Shown here: one piece after another, positions 25,391 to 34,379 of the stretch
Numbering within the stretch: the first letter of the stretch is position 1
How the letters are laid out: each line of letters starts with the position of its first letter
NCBI GenBank assembly: GCA_002499195.1
Contig: DAKS01000034.1
Span: forward strand, 1-36,677
Direction of reading: 5' to 3'
DNA length: 36,677 nt
Source: Euryarchaeota archaeon UBA443
GTDB taxonomy: Archaea; Thermoplasmatota; Poseidoniia; Poseidoniales; Poseidoniaceae
Notes under the pieces: model-generated
Told to the model about the DNA's origin: nothing
Databases searched by the model: none
What the model saw: only the letters and a program-made list of their open reading frames with translations
Position numbers and translations under genes: made by a program

Positions 25391-26428
25391 ATGGTCGTGA
25401 AGGTTGCAATCAACGGATACGGGACTATCGGAAAGCGCGTTGCGGATGCAATAGATGCACAGGATGATATGGATATCGTAGGTGTGACCAAGACACGTCC
25501 GTCTTTTGGTTGTGATCTGGCCGTAAGGAAAGGATATCCACTGTACTGTACTTACGACTCTCAAGATAAAATCGCTGCATTTGGGCCAGCGGGTTACGAT
25601 TGTAAAGGCGGTCTATCCGATCTCCTATCCATTGCCGATATCGTTGTTGATTGTTCGCCGGGTAAGGTTGGAGCTCAGAACAAAGAAATTTATCAAAATG
25701 CAGGCATAAAGTGGATTTTCCAAGGTGGAGAAAAACACGCCATGACCGGTATGTCCTATACCTCGAGCGGGAATCATTCAGAGAACATGAACGTTCAGGG
25801 AACACGTGTCGTTTCTTGCAATACTACTGGGCTTTCTCGAACGCTCGTTCCGCTCCTTCATACATGTGGGTCGCTCTCGGTTGAGTGTACTATGATTCGA
25901 AGAGCAGCAGATCCAGGAGATTCTAGCAAAGGGCCAATCAATGCGATTAAGCCCGTACTGAAGGTCCCAAGTCATCATGGTCCTGACGTTATGACGATTC
26001 GGCCTGAGATTGGAATCAACTCTCTTGCAGTAGCTGTGCCTACGACCATCATGCATGTACACGCTATTGTGGCAACATTACCCGATGGACACGGCATGAC
26101 TACCGAATCTGTACTGGAGTTATGGTCTCAACAACCAAGAGTACTGATTATGAATGGGGCAGAAACAGGGATTACAACTACTGCCGAGGTCATGGAATTT
26201 TCCAGAGATATTGGAAGGAAATGGGGCGATTTACACGAGATATTTGTTTGGGAAGATGGTGTGAAGTTGGACGGAAACACCCTATATTATTTCCAAGCCA
26301 TTCATCAAGAATCGGATGTCATTCCAGAAAATGTTGATGCAATCCGTGCACTTATGGGTATAGAAGGTGACTGGAAAGCATCGGTCCAAAAGACCGACGA
26401 TGCTATTGCTGCTTACAATGGACTGTAG
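25391..26428 (+). CDS. gap: Archaeal (type II) glyceraldehyde-3-phosphate dehydrogenase
   Basis: The 345-residue protein matches archaeal phosphorylating GAPDH, which interconverts glyceraldehyde-3-phosphate and 1,3-bisphosphoglycerate in glycolysis/gluconeogenesis, usually accepting NADP. The Rossmann motif is 'VAINGYGTIGKRVADAI' at residues 4-20. The catalytic Cys143 is in Ser-Cys-Asn-Thr-Thr-Gly-Leu. The archaeal hallmark 'VECTMIRRAADPGD' and the 'GPINAIKP' segment follow. ATG 25391 gives the family N-terminus. The frame is open upstream to 25310, but that part is unlike the family. The subtilase gene starts 40 nt downstream on the same strand. Confidence 0.95.
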   Translation: MVVKVAINGYGTIGKRVADAIDAQDDMDIVGVTKTRPSFGCDLAVRKGYPLYCTYDSQDKIAAFGPAGYDCKGGLSDLLSIADIVVDCSPGKVGAQNKEIYQNAGIKWIFQGGEKHAMTGMSYTSSGNHSENMNVQGTRVVSCNTTGLSRTLVPLLHTCGSLSVECTMIRRAADPGDSSKGPINAIKPVLKVPSHHGPDVMTIRPEIGINSLAVAVPTTIMHVHAIVATLPDGHGMTTESVLELWSQQPRVLIMNGAETGITTTAEVMEFSRDIGRKWGDLHEIFVWEDGVKLDGNTLYYFQAIHQESDVIPENVDAIRALMGIEGDWKASVQKTDDAIAAYNGL

Positions 26429-26467
26429 TCAAAATAGGCGCACCCTCAAAAACCCAATTGCGGTCGG

Positions 26468-29400
26468 ATGCTTATGCATCGTCGCCGCAGGTGTTTCCTC
26501 CTGCTGTCAATATTCCTTTTTTCCTTGGCTTTGCCAATGGCCTCATCGACACCCTCATCGGCCGATGAAGGAGTGATTCTTGAGGTCCCTGAGACGAATT
26601 GGCAATCGATTGAACCGGTATCGACGCAAGTGATTGCGCTAAAGCAAATTGAACCAATCATTCATCTTGCTGGAATTTCGTTTGATCCACACAATGCTAA
26701 TTTCGAACACATCAATTCCGCATGGCATACCTCAGGTTCAACTTCACTCCATCTGATTCAACTTTCCATCAACGATGAAAGTGTTATCGATCGATTGAAT
26801 GAAGAATATGATATCGATGTTCTTGAACGCCAAAGTCCAGGCGTATACATTATTCGGGTTGATGACATATCTCAAATCCAATCCATCTCCTCGGATGAAG
26901 ACGTTCGTTGGGTTGGCGCCTATGAACCATTTATGAGAACCACAAATGATGTCTTAGGATCTCATCTTGTACAATTCATTCTTGCGCCTGATATTGAATC
27001 CTATGATGTCTCTGAAATATCCGCATATATTGTTCAGCAAGGAGCAACTACTGCATGGTGTTCCATGGATATGTGCGAGGCTGCTTACGAGCATGGTATC
27101 AATCCGTCACAACTTCGTATGATCGCTTCACATGAGGATGTACTTTTTGTTGAGCGCACTTACAGTCTTTCACTTCACAACAATATGGCTGCGACGGAAG
27201 TGGGTGCAGTCGCTATCCGAGCACCATCTTCACTAGGACTTAATGGTTCAGGGGAAACAATCGCAGTAATGGATACGGGAATTGATAACGATCATCCTGA
27301 CATTCTTGGGCGAATTGCTGCTATCAATACTCAATACGGTCTCGATCCTTCACCGATCGATAGTAACAGTGGCCACGGGACTCACGTTGCCATTACGGTT
27401 CTCGGAGATGGAAGCGGAGATGCATCAACCATGGGTATTGCACCTGGTGCAAACCTTGTGATGTATGCACTTGAACACGACCCTACCGCTTATTTCGGCC
27501 GCCAAGGATCAATTTACGACTTGCTCTCGGATGCGGAACTCAAAACAGCACGAATCGCAGTAAATGCATGGGGTTCGAATGGTAACTTCGGATACTACAC
27601 CGCGGATTCGCGTTCCGCTGACCGCTATGTTTCGAACAACCAGTATCTCCTTCCAGTGTTTTCTGTTGGCGATAACGGGGCATCTGGAGCGTCGCAGATT
27701 ACAGCTCCTGGAACCGCAAAGAACGTTTTGTCCATTGGTTCAAGCAACAACGGAAGCGTCAGTACCTCTTCTTCGCAAGGCCCTACCTTGGATGGACGAA
27801 TCAAGCCAGATTTAGTAGCACCAGGAGAGGGAATATGCTCAGCAAGGGCTGAAGAAGCCAAGACTGCAATCGGTCCAGTCTGTGCAACAGGAACGCACAG
27901 TAATACTCGTTCGATGTATATGGAATTGAGTGGAACCTCTCAAGCAACTGCTGTTGCAGGCGGTTCTGCTGCTTTAGCCCGTGAATACCTTCGAGAAGTT
28001 GCAGGTATCAACAAACCTTCAGCAAGCCTCATCAAGGCGACATTGGTCAATGGTGCAGAAGATTTGGGAACTCCAAACATTCCTAATGACAACGAAGGAT
28101 GGGGGCAAATCGATCTTGAAAACAGTCTTAATCCAACCTACGGAGGTAATGCATTGGATATATTCCATGACGATGCTCGAGAGTTGCAGGCAGGATTCTC
28201 ATTGTTGTATTCATTTGATATGGATGCCTCGAAGGGTATTGACCTTACATTGGCATGGAGTGATGCTGAGGGAAGTGCAAATGCACCCCAGTCTGAATCA
28301 CGTTTGATGAACGACCTTGACTTGATTCTAATCGCTCCTGATGGAACGACATACCTCGGTAACAACTTTGCTAATGGCGTTTCAGTTACCGGTGGTTCAG
28401 CTGATGATTTGAACAACATTGAGCGGGTCCGACTTCCGGCTGGAACGAGTACTCAATCTGGTGAATGGATGGTTATGGTTGAACATCGTGGAGGTGGTAA
28501 TCAACGATTTAGTATTGTTCTTGCAGCAGATGCTACATTGATTCCAAAGGCTGATCTAACAACGTTTGGAAACAGTATACTTCCATCATCCTTCACACCA
28601 CTGGCAGGTGATCTTGTATCGATATCACTGGCATGGCATAACCAAGGAACGCTTGCATCAGGCGCATACAGAATTCAATTGGAGGATATAACAGTAGGTT
28701 CAATCCTCTATGATTCAAATCGCTCTTCACTCGATGGAGGCGAACTCGACTCAGTTTCCTTCTTCACACAGTTTAGTACTACAGGTATTCACACACTTCG
28801 CCTCTCTCTTGACACAAATAATCAGGTCGTTGAGTTGAATGATGGTGTCTCGGGCACAGACAACAACGTTTTGGAAATGGATATTGAAGTTACAGCTCAG
28901 GGATTACGTGTTATCTTCCTTGAGGATGATGGAAGCATTCCACAGTCAACATCAGACCGTCAAGCAGCAGCCAATGTCGAGATGGATGTGCGTAATGAAA
29001 CAGGTTTATCGCTTCCGTTTGTTGTTGTCCATGAAGGTACTGGTGAGAGACCAGTCAGCCTAACCGTGTCGGGTGTGCAAGAACCGGACTTGATCTATCC
29101 ATCTATCCTCAATAGTCCAGAAGATCAGTGGTCACGAACCGTCAACGCTTCTGGTCCGTTTACACTCAGTGGCCAAGGAACCGAAAACGATACAGTATAT
29201 CTCCTTCTTGATTTGGAGGATTTATCTACCTCACTTGACGGTTCAATCGAACGATATGCTCGAGCAGGAACCTTCGTTGTTGATGTGACCGCTCGTTATC
29301 AAAACCAACCAACAGTTTCCCATACACAACGACTTACCTTTACTATCGAGCAAGTAGATTCTGTTGATGTTGTTCCTTCGGGTACGGTTGGTGTCTCTGC

Positions 29401-31288
29401 TCAACCAGGTGATAATACCGGGTTCTCGATAGGTGTGCGAAATACTGGCAATTCTGCTGCTCAGTACACCATGACATGTTCGTCCTCATCACAGTGGCAA
29501 ATCATGCTGGGTAACTCAAACTCCTCATCACTTGAATTTGAGCCATTAAACATCCTTCAAGATCTGTCGATGGATGTTAACGTATTTATTCCAAGTGTTA
29601 GTGATGGGCAACCGGCAGTTGGATACATCGACCAAGTAACATGTGTGGTTACTTCCCCGACCGATCCTTCGTTAAATCACGTTGAGGTTGTCGATGTTGC
29701 TGTTGCGGAATTACGTTCATTCCAGTCCGATCTCTATGGGCCGAATGGTGCCATCGGACCAGGGGCTTTTTCCACACCAATATATGCTGATACTGGCGAT
29801 GTTGTTTACTTTAATCACACCATTTCTAACAATGGAAATACGGACATGGATTTCACAGTAACACTCGTGCGTGGCGATCCCAATTGGGCTGCCCAAATGA
29901 CCTACATGGAGCAATCTAGCCCCTCTAATCTAGCATTGAATCTAGCAGCGGGTCAATCAGCGGATGTTCAACTAATGCTCTTGGTTCCTGAAACAGCACG
30001 TGAAGGAAATTCCAACACCTACTCTATACGTGTCGAACACACTGCATCATTCTTCACGTTAAACACAACATCGCTTATTGTTTCCGATAATCTTGATGTT
30101 GAACTCATTCAAGTCGAAGAGGGCGTGGTTTCAGCAATAATTGGTGATAATTTCACATTTGTCGAACTGACCGTCTTCAATATTGGTAATGCTGAACTTG
30201 ATTTGGAATGGAGTTACGGCCTCGCACCAGATGGCTGGACCATCAATTACGCAAATCCGCCGACTAGCATCGAGGTTTTGTCTCAAGCGAACGTCATCCT
30301 TGCCATCCGTCCACCGAATCAAACCGATGCTGCCACTGGTTTTGATTTACCAATTTATGTCAATGCGAGCAACGATGGACGTTATGTGACAGCAGAATTG
30401 ACAATTCAAGTTGAAGTTTCTGTAAGCGATTACGCAGGAATATCCACCGATTCTTCAGCCGCTCCTCTTTTGTTCATTGAACGCGACGGTTCTGCGAAGC
30501 AAACCTTTGTTCTGGTGAACGAAGGTAATACGCCTTTGAGTGGTACACTGAGTGTCGAAGTTCGAGATTCTAATGGAACTGTTCTATCCGATCGTTCTGC
30601 AACAGTTTCTCCATCTAGTATTGCCGATCTTCCAGTTGGTCAGAGTATCGTTATTGTTGGTGAAGTCAAACCCGATTATGATGCAGCAGATGGCCGCTAT
30701 CAACTCGTCATTGTTTTCACCTCAGATAATGGCGTTATCGTCGAATTTGCTGCAGATACTAGCGTAAGTACACAGAAATCTTCGGGTGGATTAATGAACA
30801 TGCCTCCATACATTGCATATCCTCTCCTTGCTGCCTTCCTCATCGCTCTAATCGTAGGCGCACGCCGATTGAAATCATCAGCTAGAATCGAAGATACGGG
30901 GACAGAACTAGTCTCTCCAGATGCCCATACCAACCCAGATCACCTTGGTGCGCGCCGTGATGAAGCACTTGACATCAGTCATTCCGTCAATGATCTCGCG
31001 TCAGGTGAAGTTTCTAAAGATGAAATTGCCGCTGCACTTGCACAATCTATGGATCTGCCAGTACCTATGGCTGCTCCCCCTGCGGGTCTACCTCCTGCTG
31101 GCCTTCCACCCGCTGGAAAACCTCCCGCAGGCTTACCACCTGCTGGTTTACCTCCGACTACTATCAAGGAAGTGCCTCCGTTACCTGCAGGGCCACCTTT
31201 ACCTCCTGGTGGGCTACCTGATGGGTGGACGATGGAGCAATGGAGTCATTATGGAGAGCAGTACCTACAACGCATGGGGTTGAACTGA
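26468..31288 (+). CDS. Secreted subtilisin-like (S8) protease, multidomain, membrane-anchored
   Basis: This 1606-residue protein starts with a signal peptide (Arg-rich start, hydrophobic core to about residue 28). A propeptide-like region of about 200 residues follows. The S8 catalytic domain (about 250-550) has Asp269 (MDTGID), His303 (SGHGTHV), oxyanion Asn403 (GDNG) and Ser491 (GTSQA), so it should be active. Jelly-roll and CARDB/NEW3-like beta-sandwich modules ('VRNTGNSAAQYTM', 'VFNIGNAELDLEW') extend to about 1430. A membrane helix lies at about 1440-1460. The cytoplasmic tail carries five PPAG(L/K) repeats and ends in a Trp/Tyr-rich motif (Trp-Thr-Met-Glu-Gln-Trp...Tyr-Gly). It probably degrades external proteins while bound to the cell. 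The start could also be ATG 26474. Confidence 0.93.
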   Translation: MLMHRRRRCFLLLSIFLFSLALPMASSTPSSADEGVILEVPETNWQSIEPVSTQVIALKQIEPIIHLAGISFDPHNANFEHINSAWHTSGSTSLHLIQLSINDESVIDRLNEEYDIDVLERQSPGVYIIRVDDISQIQSISSDEDVRWVGAYEPFMRTTNDVLGSHLVQFILAPDIESYDVSEISAYIVQQGATTAWCSMDMCEAAYEHGINPSQLRMIASHEDVLFVERTYSLSLHNNMAATEVGAVAIRAPSSLGLNGSGETIAVMDTGIDNDHPDILGRIAAINTQYGLDPSPIDSNSGHGTHVAITVLGDGSGDASTMGIAPGANLVMYALEHDPTAYFGRQGSIYDLLSDAELKTARIAVNAWGSNGNFGYYTADSRSADRYVSNNQYLLPVFSVGDNGASGASQITAPGTAKNVLSIGSSNNGSVSTSSSQGPTLDGRIKPDLVAPGEGICSARAEEAKTAIGPVCATGTHSNTRSMYMELSGTSQATAVAGGSAALAREYLREVAGINKPSASLIKATLVNGAEDLGTPNIPNDNEGWGQIDLENSLNPTYGGNALDIFHDDARELQAGFSLLYSFDMDASKGIDLTLAWSDAEGSANAPQSESRLMNDLDLILIAPDGTTYLGNNFANGVSVTGGSADDLNNIERVRLPAGTSTQSGEWMVMVEHRGGGNQRFSIVLAADATLIPKADLTTFGNSILPSSFTPLAGDLVSISLAWHNQGTLASGAYRIQLEDITVGSILYDSNRSSLDGGELDSVSFFTQFSTTGIHTLRLSLDTNNQVVELNDGVSGTDNNVLEMDIEVTAQGLRVIFLEDDGSIPQSTSDRQAAANVEMDVRNETGLSLPFVVVHEGTGERPVSLTVSGVQEPDLIYPSILNSPEDQWSRTVNASGPFTLSGQGTENDTVYLLLDLEDLSTSLDGSIERYARAGTFVVDVTARYQNQPTVSHTQRLTFTIEQVDSVDVVPSGTVGVSAQPGDNTGFSIGVRNTGNSAAQYTMTCSSSSQWQIMLGNSNSSSLEFEPLNILQDLSMDVNVFIPSVSDGQPAVGYIDQVTCVVTSPTDPSLNHVEVVDVAVAELRSFQSDLYGPNGAIGPGAFSTPIYADTGDVVYFNHTISNNGNTDMDFTVTLVRGDPNWAAQMTYMEQSSPSNLALNLAAGQSADVQLMLLVPETAREGNSNTYSIRVEHTASFFTLNTTSLIVSDNLDVELIQVEEGVVSAIIGDNFTFVELTVFNIGNAELDLEWSYGLAPDGWTINYANPPTSIEVLSQANVILAIRPPNQTDAATGFDLPIYVNASNDGRYVTAELTIQVEVSVSDYAGISTDSSAAPLLFIERDGSAKQTFVLVNEGNTPLSGTLSVEVRDSNGTVLSDRSATVSPSSIADLPVGQSIVIVGEVKPDYDAADGRYQLVIVFTSDNGVIVEFAADTSVSTQKSSGGLMNMPPYIAYPLLAAFLIALIVGARRLKSSARIEDTGTELVSPDAHTNPDHLGARRDEALDISHSVNDLASGEVSKDEIAAALAQSMDLPVPMAAPPAGLPPAGLPPAGKPPAGLPPAGLPPTTIKEVPPLPAGPPLPPGGLPDGWTMEQWSHYGEQYLQRMGLN
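31076..31150 (+). repeat. Five 15-bp tandem repeats encoding PPAG(L/K)
   Basis: Exactly five in-frame 15-bp units encode Pro-Pro-Ala-Gly-Leu (the third has Lys) in the cytoplasmic tail of the subtilase. Codons differ between units, so the array is kept at protein level rather than being a recent DNA slippage product. A Pro-rich, partly repeated stretch (PLPAGPPLPPGG type) continues after it. The likely role is a flexible spacer or ligand for a partner, which is inferred. Confidence 0.85.
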
Positions 31289-31321
31289 TACGTTCAAATG
31301 CAAGATGAGGAACGTTGGTTC

Positions 31322-31948
31322 ATGCTCAACATTGTTTTGTTCGGACCTCCCGGTGCTGGGAAAGGAACACAAGCCCAACGTATGATGGATGCTACAGGGC
31401 TGCCTCAAGTCTCGACAGGTGATATGTTACGAGCTGCTGTCAAGGCCCAGACACAAGTTGGATTGGAGGCCAAGAAATACATGGATGCGGGAGCACTTGT
31501 TCCCGATCAGGTGATAATCGATTTGATCAAAGACCGCATGAAAGAAGACGATGCGAAAGATGGGGTAATGTTTGACGGATTTCCAAGAACAGTTCCTCAA
31601 GCTGAAGCATTAGCAGAGATTGTCGAAGTATCGATTGTTCTCGCCATTGATGTTCCCGATGAGAGAATTGTTGAACGAATTTGTGGGCGATACAGTTGTG
31701 GAAACTGTGGAATCGTATATCACGATAGTTTCAACCCGCTTCCGGAAACAGGATGTGAGTGTGGTTCATTCTCTGAAAAGCGCCGTGTAGATGATACCGA
31801 AGAAACAGTTGTCGCACGATTGGAGGCGTACCATCAACAAACAGCTCCACTTGCAACATTTTACCAACAAGCAGGTCTATTCACACTTGTTGATGGTGAC
31901 CGAGATATTGATTTGATTACAACCGATTTACTCAACGCAATCAATTGA
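31322..31948 (+). CDS. adk: Adenylate kinase with zinc-binding lid
   Basis: The 208-residue enzyme converts ATP + AMP to 2 ADP. The P-loop is GPPGAGKGT near residues 8-16. The NMP-binding region holds 'STGDMLRAAV', and 'GFPRT' follows in the core. The lid carries a Cys4-type zinc site (CGNC...CECG). This is the bacterial-like long-lid adenylate kinase, not the unrelated trimeric archaeal AdkA. ATG 31322 gives the standard N-terminus; an in-frame ATG at 31298 would add eight residues. A GAGG stretch about 10 nt upstream fits a ribosome-binding site. Its stop codon overlaps the GAGGTGA site of the RNase P gene, so the two are probably cotranscribed. Confidence 0.95.
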   Translation: MLNIVLFGPPGAGKGTQAQRMMDATGLPQVSTGDMLRAAVKAQTQVGLEAKKYMDAGALVPDQVIIDLIKDRMKEDDAKDGVMFDGFPRTVPQAEALAEIVEVSIVLAIDVPDERIVERICGRYSCGNCGIVYHDSFNPLPETGCECGSFSEKRRVDDTEETVVARLEAYHQQTAPLATFYQQAGLFTLVDGDRDIDLITTDLLNAIN

Positions 31949-31959
31949 GGTGAACTTGG

Positions 31960-32292
31960 ATGAGTCGCCGACGTCAAAGACAAAGGGACAAGCGTAGGCA
32001 ACACGCAATAACTTCTCGCAATAACTTGCAAACCCTTCTCTACGATGTCTCTGGACACTCATTCGAACATCGTCAAACCTATGCACGTCATTTGTACAAA
32101 ATTTCGCGTAGACATCGTCTTCGCCTTTCAAATGAAACAAAGGAGGTCCTATGTCGAAAATGTTCGACTCTACTGGTTCAAGGTTCAACAAGTCGAGTTC
32201 GATTGCGCAACGGTATGAAGATCAGACATTGCCTTCATTGTGGAAACGTTCGAAGAACTCCATACAAATTCAAACAGGAGGCTTCCGTTTGA
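31960..32292 (+). CDS. rnp4: RNase P protein component 4 (Rpp21/Rpr2)
   Basis: The 110-residue protein matches archaeal Rpp21, a protein subunit of RNase P that matures tRNA 5' ends. It has a strongly basic helical N-terminus and then a zinc ribbon with Cys-Arg-Lys-Cys and Cys-Leu-His-Cys-Gly about 25 residues apart, followed by the Arg-Thr-Pro-Tyr tail. ATG 31960 sits six bases after a GAGGTGA site (31947-31953), which overlaps the adk stop. The TGA stop overlaps the TTG start of the next gene. Close linkage with a CRS1/YhbY-domain gene is known from other euryarchaea. Confidence 0.92.
   Translation: MSRRRQRQRDKRRQHAITSRNNLQTLLYDVSGHSFEHRQTYARHLYKISRRHRLRLSNETKEVLCRKCSTLLVQGSTSRVRLRNGMKIRHCLHCGNVRRTPYKFKQEASV
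32276..32281 (+). promoter_or_regulatory. Shine-Dalgarno AGGAGG deciding a TTG start
   Basis: AGGAGG lies inside the 3' end of rnp4, seven bases before the TTG at 32289. It supports that TTG as the start of the YhbY gene rather than the in-frame ATG at 32151 or 32310. Confidence 0.75.
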
Positions 32293-32552
32293 AAGTACCT
32301 GATTCGATCATGCGTCAAGCGAAGGATACCTCCTTGCCGGTGACCATTAGAATTGGGAAATCCGGTCTCACAGATGCTGTAATCGTTGAATTAAATGGTC
32401 AACTTTCATCACGCTCTTTGGTCAAAGCCAAAGTGAATAGAGGACTATTCGAGCGTGAAGATCTCAAAAAAGTGTGGTCACACCTTGCAGAACAAACTTC
32501 TAGTCATCTCATTTTCGCTAGAGGAAACGTTGCTGTTTTTTGGAATAAATGA
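32289..32552 (+). CDS. CRS1/YhbY-domain RNA-binding protein
   Basis: This is an 87-residue protein covering one CRM (CRS1/YhbY) domain, an RNA-binding fold linked with ribosome assembly and, in plants, splicing. The hallmark Gly-Lys-x-Gly-Leu appears as 'IRIGKSGLTDAVIVEL'. It is followed by Leu-Val-Lys-Ala-Lys-Val and a C-terminal strand 'RGNVAVFW'. TTG 32289 overlaps the rnp4 stop as TTGA and has an AGGAGG site seven bases upstream. The frame is open back to 32151, but that overlaps rnp4 in another frame and is not family-like. ATG 32310 would cut the first strand. Cotranscription with adk and rnp4 is likely. Confidence 0.88.
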   Translation: MKVPDSIMRQAKDTSLPVTIRIGKSGLTDAVIVELNGQLSSRSLVKAKVNRGLFEREDLKKVWSHLAEQTSSHLIFARGNVAVFWNK

Positions 32553-32599
32553 ATCAGTGATAACCCAACGCTCAATAAGGTATTGTTATTCCACCAGAC

Positions 32600-34324
32600 A
32601 TGAGCGGTAGTCTACTTTTCTCACGGAGGCATCCTGCACAATTAATTGCGCTTCTTTCCTTGATTGTTGTCGGGACTATGTACTTCATTCAGAGTGGATT
32701 TGCTGCTGGAGGCGGTGATGGAATCCATCTTGACATTACTGTCAAGGATGGGATGGATAAGCAAGCTGTTTATGTTGGGTTAGGAATCCTACTTTTTGTC
32801 TATGCTCTTATCATCACTGAAGTCGTTCATCGGACCCTTGCTGCTGCATTGGGTGGTTTGCTCGCAGTTATCGCTTTGAATTTCTATTCCGTTGAAGATA
32901 CACTTAGTCTGAAAGCAGTTACTACGATGATCGATTGGGAAACTATCGGTCTTTTACTCGGTATGATGGTAATGGTTGGAGTTATTTCACATACAGGTGT
33001 TTTCGAATGGTTTGCTGTTCAAGCCTACAAGAAAAGTGGTGGTGAGATTTGGACTTTGGTCGTAATTCTTTGTGCTGTAACCGCAGTTTTATCCGCATTC
33101 CTTGATAATGTGACCACGATGCTTCTGCTCACACCTGTTACTATTCAGATTGCTAAGGTATTGGACATTAAGCCAATCCCTATCCTCATTTCAGAAGTAT
33201 TGTTTTCCAACATTGGTGGTGCAGCCACAATGATCGGCGACCCTCCAAACATTATGATCGGATCCGCTATGTCTCCTTCCGCTATCGAAGGTAACACAGA
33301 CAAAGATATCCAATCACTTGCATCCGAGGGAGTAACATTCAACGATTTCATCATTGAAATGGCACCCGGAATTCTCTTGACAGTCGTTCCTTCATTCATG
33401 CTTGTTCGTTGGCTATACAAGGATGAATTCAGTGGCCGTAGAGACCGAGATATTACGGAACTTGAACGCCAATATGCCATCAAAGACATGAAAGGACTCA
33501 AGGTCAGTGGAACTATCCTTTGTCTTGTAATAGTCGGTTTCTTCCTCCACCCTGTGGTTCATATCGCAGTTTCTTGGGTCGCATTAGGGGGTGCGGTCGT
33601 CATGCTTCTTGCTACTAACCGTCATGAACTCGAAGAACCTCTTGAACATGTAGAATGGACAACTCTACTGTTCTTTGCTGGTTTGTTTGTTCTCGTCCAT
33701 TCACTTCAATACATGGGCGTTATTGATTACATAGGTGGTTTTGTTCAGATGGGAATCGAAGCTTTCAGCGAGGAATATCGACTTGCTGCAGCAGTTGTCA
33801 TCATATTGTGGGTTTCTGCTATTGCATCGGCCTTTATTGACAACATTCCGTATACGGCTACCATGATACCGATCGTTCTTGCGCTTGCAGTCGATCTTAA
33901 CCTCGAACTTGGGCCTTTGATTTGGGCGCTTGCTTTTGGTGCTTGTCTCGGTGGAAACGGAACTCTAATCGGAGCCTCTGCAAACGTTGTTACGGCCGGT
34001 TTATCCGAGGAAGCAGGATATCCAATCTCGTTCAATGAATTCTTCCGAGCAGGATTCCCTGTTATGATTCTCTCCACATTTATTGTTACCTTCTACATGC
34101 TTCTTGTATACGTTGTCGGCGGCCAGGATGGTGGTACAACATGGAAACTTGTTCTCGTTGGAATAGCCCTTATTGGAATCATTGCTCAATATTCTCGCGG
34201 ACGTGCGAAAGGCAAATCCCCTGCAGAAGCACTTGTTGATGACGATGCTGAAGAGATAATTTCTGCTATAAAGTCGGTTATAATCTCTGGAAAGAAAAAC
34301 ATCGTTTCGGATAGTGAAGAGTAA
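32600..34324 (+). CDS. NhaD/ArsB-type (ion transporter superfamily) membrane transporter
   Basis: This 574-residue protein has about 11-13 hydrophobic helices. It has the inverted-repeat signature of the ArsB/NhaD group: Asp169-Asn170 in 'FLDNVTTMLLLTP' and the matching Asp414-Asn415 in 'FIDNIPYTATMIP'. The paired loops are 'GDPPNIMIGSAM' (Asp214) and 'GGNGTLIGASANV'. These Asp residues are likely ion-binding. NhaD proteins exchange Na+ for H+, ArsB exports arsenite, and the related P protein is an anion transporter. The exact substrate cannot be told, but a Na+/H+ antiporter would fit a marine cell. It starts at ATG 32600, 47 nt after the YhbY gene. Confidence 0.86.
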   Translation: MSGSLLFSRRHPAQLIALLSLIVVGTMYFIQSGFAAGGGDGIHLDITVKDGMDKQAVYVGLGILLFVYALIITEVVHRTLAAALGGLLAVIALNFYSVEDTLSLKAVTTMIDWETIGLLLGMMVMVGVISHTGVFEWFAVQAYKKSGGEIWTLVVILCAVTAVLSAFLDNVTTMLLLTPVTIQIAKVLDIKPIPILISEVLFSNIGGAATMIGDPPNIMIGSAMSPSAIEGNTDKDIQSLASEGVTFNDFIIEMAPGILLTVVPSFMLVRWLYKDEFSGRRDRDITELERQYAIKDMKGLKVSGTILCLVIVGFFLHPVVHIAVSWVALGGAVVMLLATNRHELEEPLEHVEWTTLLFFAGLFVLVHSLQYMGVIDYIGGFVQMGIEAFSEEYRLAAAVVIILWVSAIASAFIDNIPYTATMIPIVLALAVDLNLELGPLIWALAFGACLGGNGTLIGASANVVTAGLSEEAGYPISFNEFFRAGFPVMILSTFIVTFYMLLVYVVGGQDGGTTWKLVLVGIALIGIIAQYSRGRAKGKSPAEALVDDDAEEIISAIKSVIISGKKNIVSDSEE

Positions 34325-34379
34325 GTCCAGCAAAGCGTTGGATTGAAGAACCTAAAGACGAAGGGTCAATGGGGCCACC

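Noticed and set aside
32151..32288. Upstream part of the YhbY reading frame
   Set aside because: It overlaps rnp4 in another frame and has no family similarity. A strong Shine-Dalgarno site places the start at TTG 32289.
34327..34343. Hairpin TCCAGC/GTTGGA after the transporter gene as a terminator
   Set aside because: The stem is short with a G-U pair, and no T-run follows.
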